Shown here: piece by piece, positions 62,746-64,000 of the stretch
How the letters are laid out: every line of letters starts with the position of its first letter
Position numbering within the stretch: the first letter of the stretch is position 1
DNA from: Roseiarcus sp963780825
GTDB lineage: Bacteria > Pseudomonadota > Alphaproteobacteria > Rhizobiales > Beijerinckiaceae
Direction: 5' to 3'
DNA: 64,000 bases
NCBI GenBank assembly: GCA_963780825.1
Contig: CAWADL010000010.1
Coordinates: 1 to 64,000, forward strand
Notes under the pieces: generated by a model
Told to the model about the DNA's origin: nothing
What the model saw: the letters and a program-made list of their open reading frames with translations, nothing else
The model's database searches: none
Made by a program: the position numbers and the translations under genes

Positions 62746-63998
62746 CGAGCATTTGGGAAGCGACGGCAAGCGTCGCGGCGCCCGAGGCGCCGCCGTTGGC
62801 CGAGAGCGTACGCGCCGATGTCGCCATCGTCGGCGCCGGCTATACCGGCCTCGCCGCGGCTCTGGCGCTCGCCGAGCGCGGCGCCCGCGCGATCGTGCTG
62901 GAGGCGCAGGCGCCCGGCTTCGGCGCCAGCGGGCGCAACGGCGGCCAGGTGATTCCCGGCCTGAAGTTGGACCCGGACGCGCTCGACCGACGCTTCGGTG
63001 AAGCGACGACGGCCTTCGTCGGCGAGGCGGCCGAGGCGACCTTCGCTTTGATTGAGCGGTTGCAACTATCCTGCGGCGCGCGGCGGACGGGTTGGATTCA
63101 GGCGACGGTCAAACAGACGCATCGCGGCGTCATCGCTGCTCGCGCGGAGCAGTGGCGGCGGCGCGGAGCGCCGGTTGAGGCGCTGGATTCGGTTGCGGTT
63201 GCGAAGGCGACAGGCGCCCGCGGGTTGGCCGGCGGTTGGCGCGACGCTCGCGGCGGCGTGCTGCATCCGCTTGATTACGCGCACGGGCTTTGCAGGGCGG
63301 CGCAAGCCGCGGGGGCTCGCGTGCACGGCGGCTCAATCGTGACGCGCCTCGCGCGCGTGGGCGCGCGCTGGCGCTTGGCGACAGCGGTGGGTGCGAGCGT
63401 CGAGGCGGAGAATGTATTGCTCGCGACCAACGGCTATTCCGATGCATTGTGGCCGGGCCTCAAACAAACAATCCTTCCCGCCCGCTCCTGTCAGATCGCC
63501 ACCGCGCCGCTGCCAGCAGATGTTTTGGCGCGCATCCTTCCCGGCGGCGAAGCCGTCTCGGATACGCGCCGTATCGGCAATTATTTTCGCCTCGGGCCTG
63601 GCGGAAGGCTCATGATGGGCGGGCGCGGCCCGTTCCGCGAGCCTCGCGGGCCGGCGGATTACGCCTTTCTGCGCGAGGCGCTGCAGGCCTTCTATCCGGA
63701 GGTCGCGGCGTTCCCAATCGAGCACTATTGGTCTGGCCGCGTCGCGATGACGGCTGACCATCTACCCCACGTGCACGAACCGGCGCCAGGCATGATCACC
63801 GCGCTTGGCTACAATGGCCGCGGCGTCGCGCTGGCGACGGCGCTCGGACTCGCGATCGGCGCGCATCTGGTTGATCGCGCGAAACCGCTACCGTTCAAAC
63901 CCAGTCGGTTGAAGCCGATGCCCCTGCATGGGATGCACGAGATCTACGGCAGCTGGGCGATTGCGTATTATCAGTTGCGCGATGCGATGGAGAACTAG
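62742..63998 (+). CDS. FAD-dependent oxidoreductase, DAO family (PuuB/glycine-oxidase-like)
   Basis: 418 aa, intact. FAD site ADVAIVGAGYTGLAAALALA, EAQAPGFGASGRNGGQVIPG, GGVLHPLDYAHGLCRAA, NVLLATNGYSDALWPGLK, and the C-terminal GMITALGYNGRGVALATALG. This layout is typical of gamma-glutamylputrescine oxidase-type enzymes that oxidise secondary or primary amines. No other puu genes are adjacent, so the amine is uncertain. GTG overlaps the P1 stop. Confidence 0.84.
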   Translation: MTSIWEATASVAAPEAPPLAESVRADVAIVGAGYTGLAAALALAERGARAIVLEAQAPGFGASGRNGGQVIPGLKLDPDALDRRFGEATTAFVGEAAEATFALIERLQLSCGARRTGWIQATVKQTHRGVIAARAEQWRRRGAPVEALDSVAVAKATGARGLAGGWRDARGGVLHPLDYAHGLCRAAQAAGARVHGGSIVTRLARVGARWRLATAVGASVEAENVLLATNGYSDALWPGLKQTILPARSCQIATAPLPADVLARILPGGEAVSDTRRIGNYFRLGPGGRLMMGGRGPFREPRGPADYAFLREALQAFYPEVAAFPIEHYWSGRVAMTADHLPHVHEPAPGMITALGYNGRGVALATALGLAIGAHLVDRAKPLPFKPSRLKPMPLHGMHEIYGSWAIAYYQLRDAMEN

Positions 63999-64000
63999 AA

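Overview
The window is GC-rich (roughly 65%) chromosomal DNA from an alphaproteobacterium, most likely a member of the Hyphomicrobiales (Rhizobiales). The evidence is an Irr regulator, an HdaA-type DnaA paralogue, the order yajC-secD-secF-Mth938-phytoene synthase-like, the order erpA/dgt/argS/SPOR/nagZ, a two-domain dCTP deaminase, a DUF2778 envelope protein and very dense palindromic repeats. I saw no rRNA, tRNA or CRISPR array.

Layout. 1-2307: a PotD/PotA-type ABC transporter (C-terminus of the binding protein cut by the window edge). 2.5-5.0 kb: a luciferase-like monooxygenase, a TusA-type sulfurtransferase and a class I methyltransferase-like gene. 5.1-9.4 kb: the Sec auxiliary operon on the minus strand. 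9.6-13.4 kb: a DUF2778 protein, a methyltransferase, dcd and a YbaK-type deacylase. 13.4-19.5 kb: an SsuABC/NMT1-type transporter with its own GntR/FCD regulator, divergent from a fumarylacetoacetase-family hydrolase and a cyclase, which looks like an uptake-and-catabolism unit. 19.5-22.8 kb: a RES/Xre toxin-antitoxin pair, an ornithine decarboxylase with a long structured leader, and irr. 23.0-24.2 kb: cupredoxin plus FTR1 iron permease. 24.9-29.8 kb: a four-gene cluster (interrupted-adenylation methyltransferase, stand-alone adenylation enzyme, MBOAT, carrier protein). 30.1-36.6 kb: a ferredoxin-domain adenylate cyclase, HigBA, an MFS carrier, an ALDH and a small membrane protein. 36.8-40.5 kb: a sugar ABC transporter. 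40.7-44.0 kb: a periplasmic methyltransferase, VapBC and a ThDP decarboxylase. 44.2-53.0 kb: ndk, hdaA, AI-2E, coiled-coil proteins, SDR, DsbA-like isomerase, TerC, a FixL/FixJ-like pair and an Flp pilin. 53.3-64.0 kb: erpA, dgt, argS, SPOR, nagZ, VOC, nnr, P1 peptidase and a DAO oxidase.

Two features dominate the hunt. First, the 24.9-29.8 kb cluster has the parts list of a dlt-type aminoacyl-transfer system (activating enzyme, carrier, MBOAT) plus a methyltransferase carrying remnants of an NRPS adenylation C-subdomain. Its carrier reads Leu where the phosphopantetheine Ser should be, and the cluster is bracketed by inverted copies of one palindromic repeat. Second, a ~206-bp MITE-like element with 14-bp terminal inverted repeats sits inside REP-type palindromes, with 9-bp target duplications.

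Caution: more than 40 single-base (or CG-dinucleotide) frame breaks interrupt genes here, including secD, secF, argS, dgt and erpA-linked housekeeping genes. They are best read as consensus-sequence errors, not pseudogenes. I give gene boundaries across these breaks and note approximate break positions.
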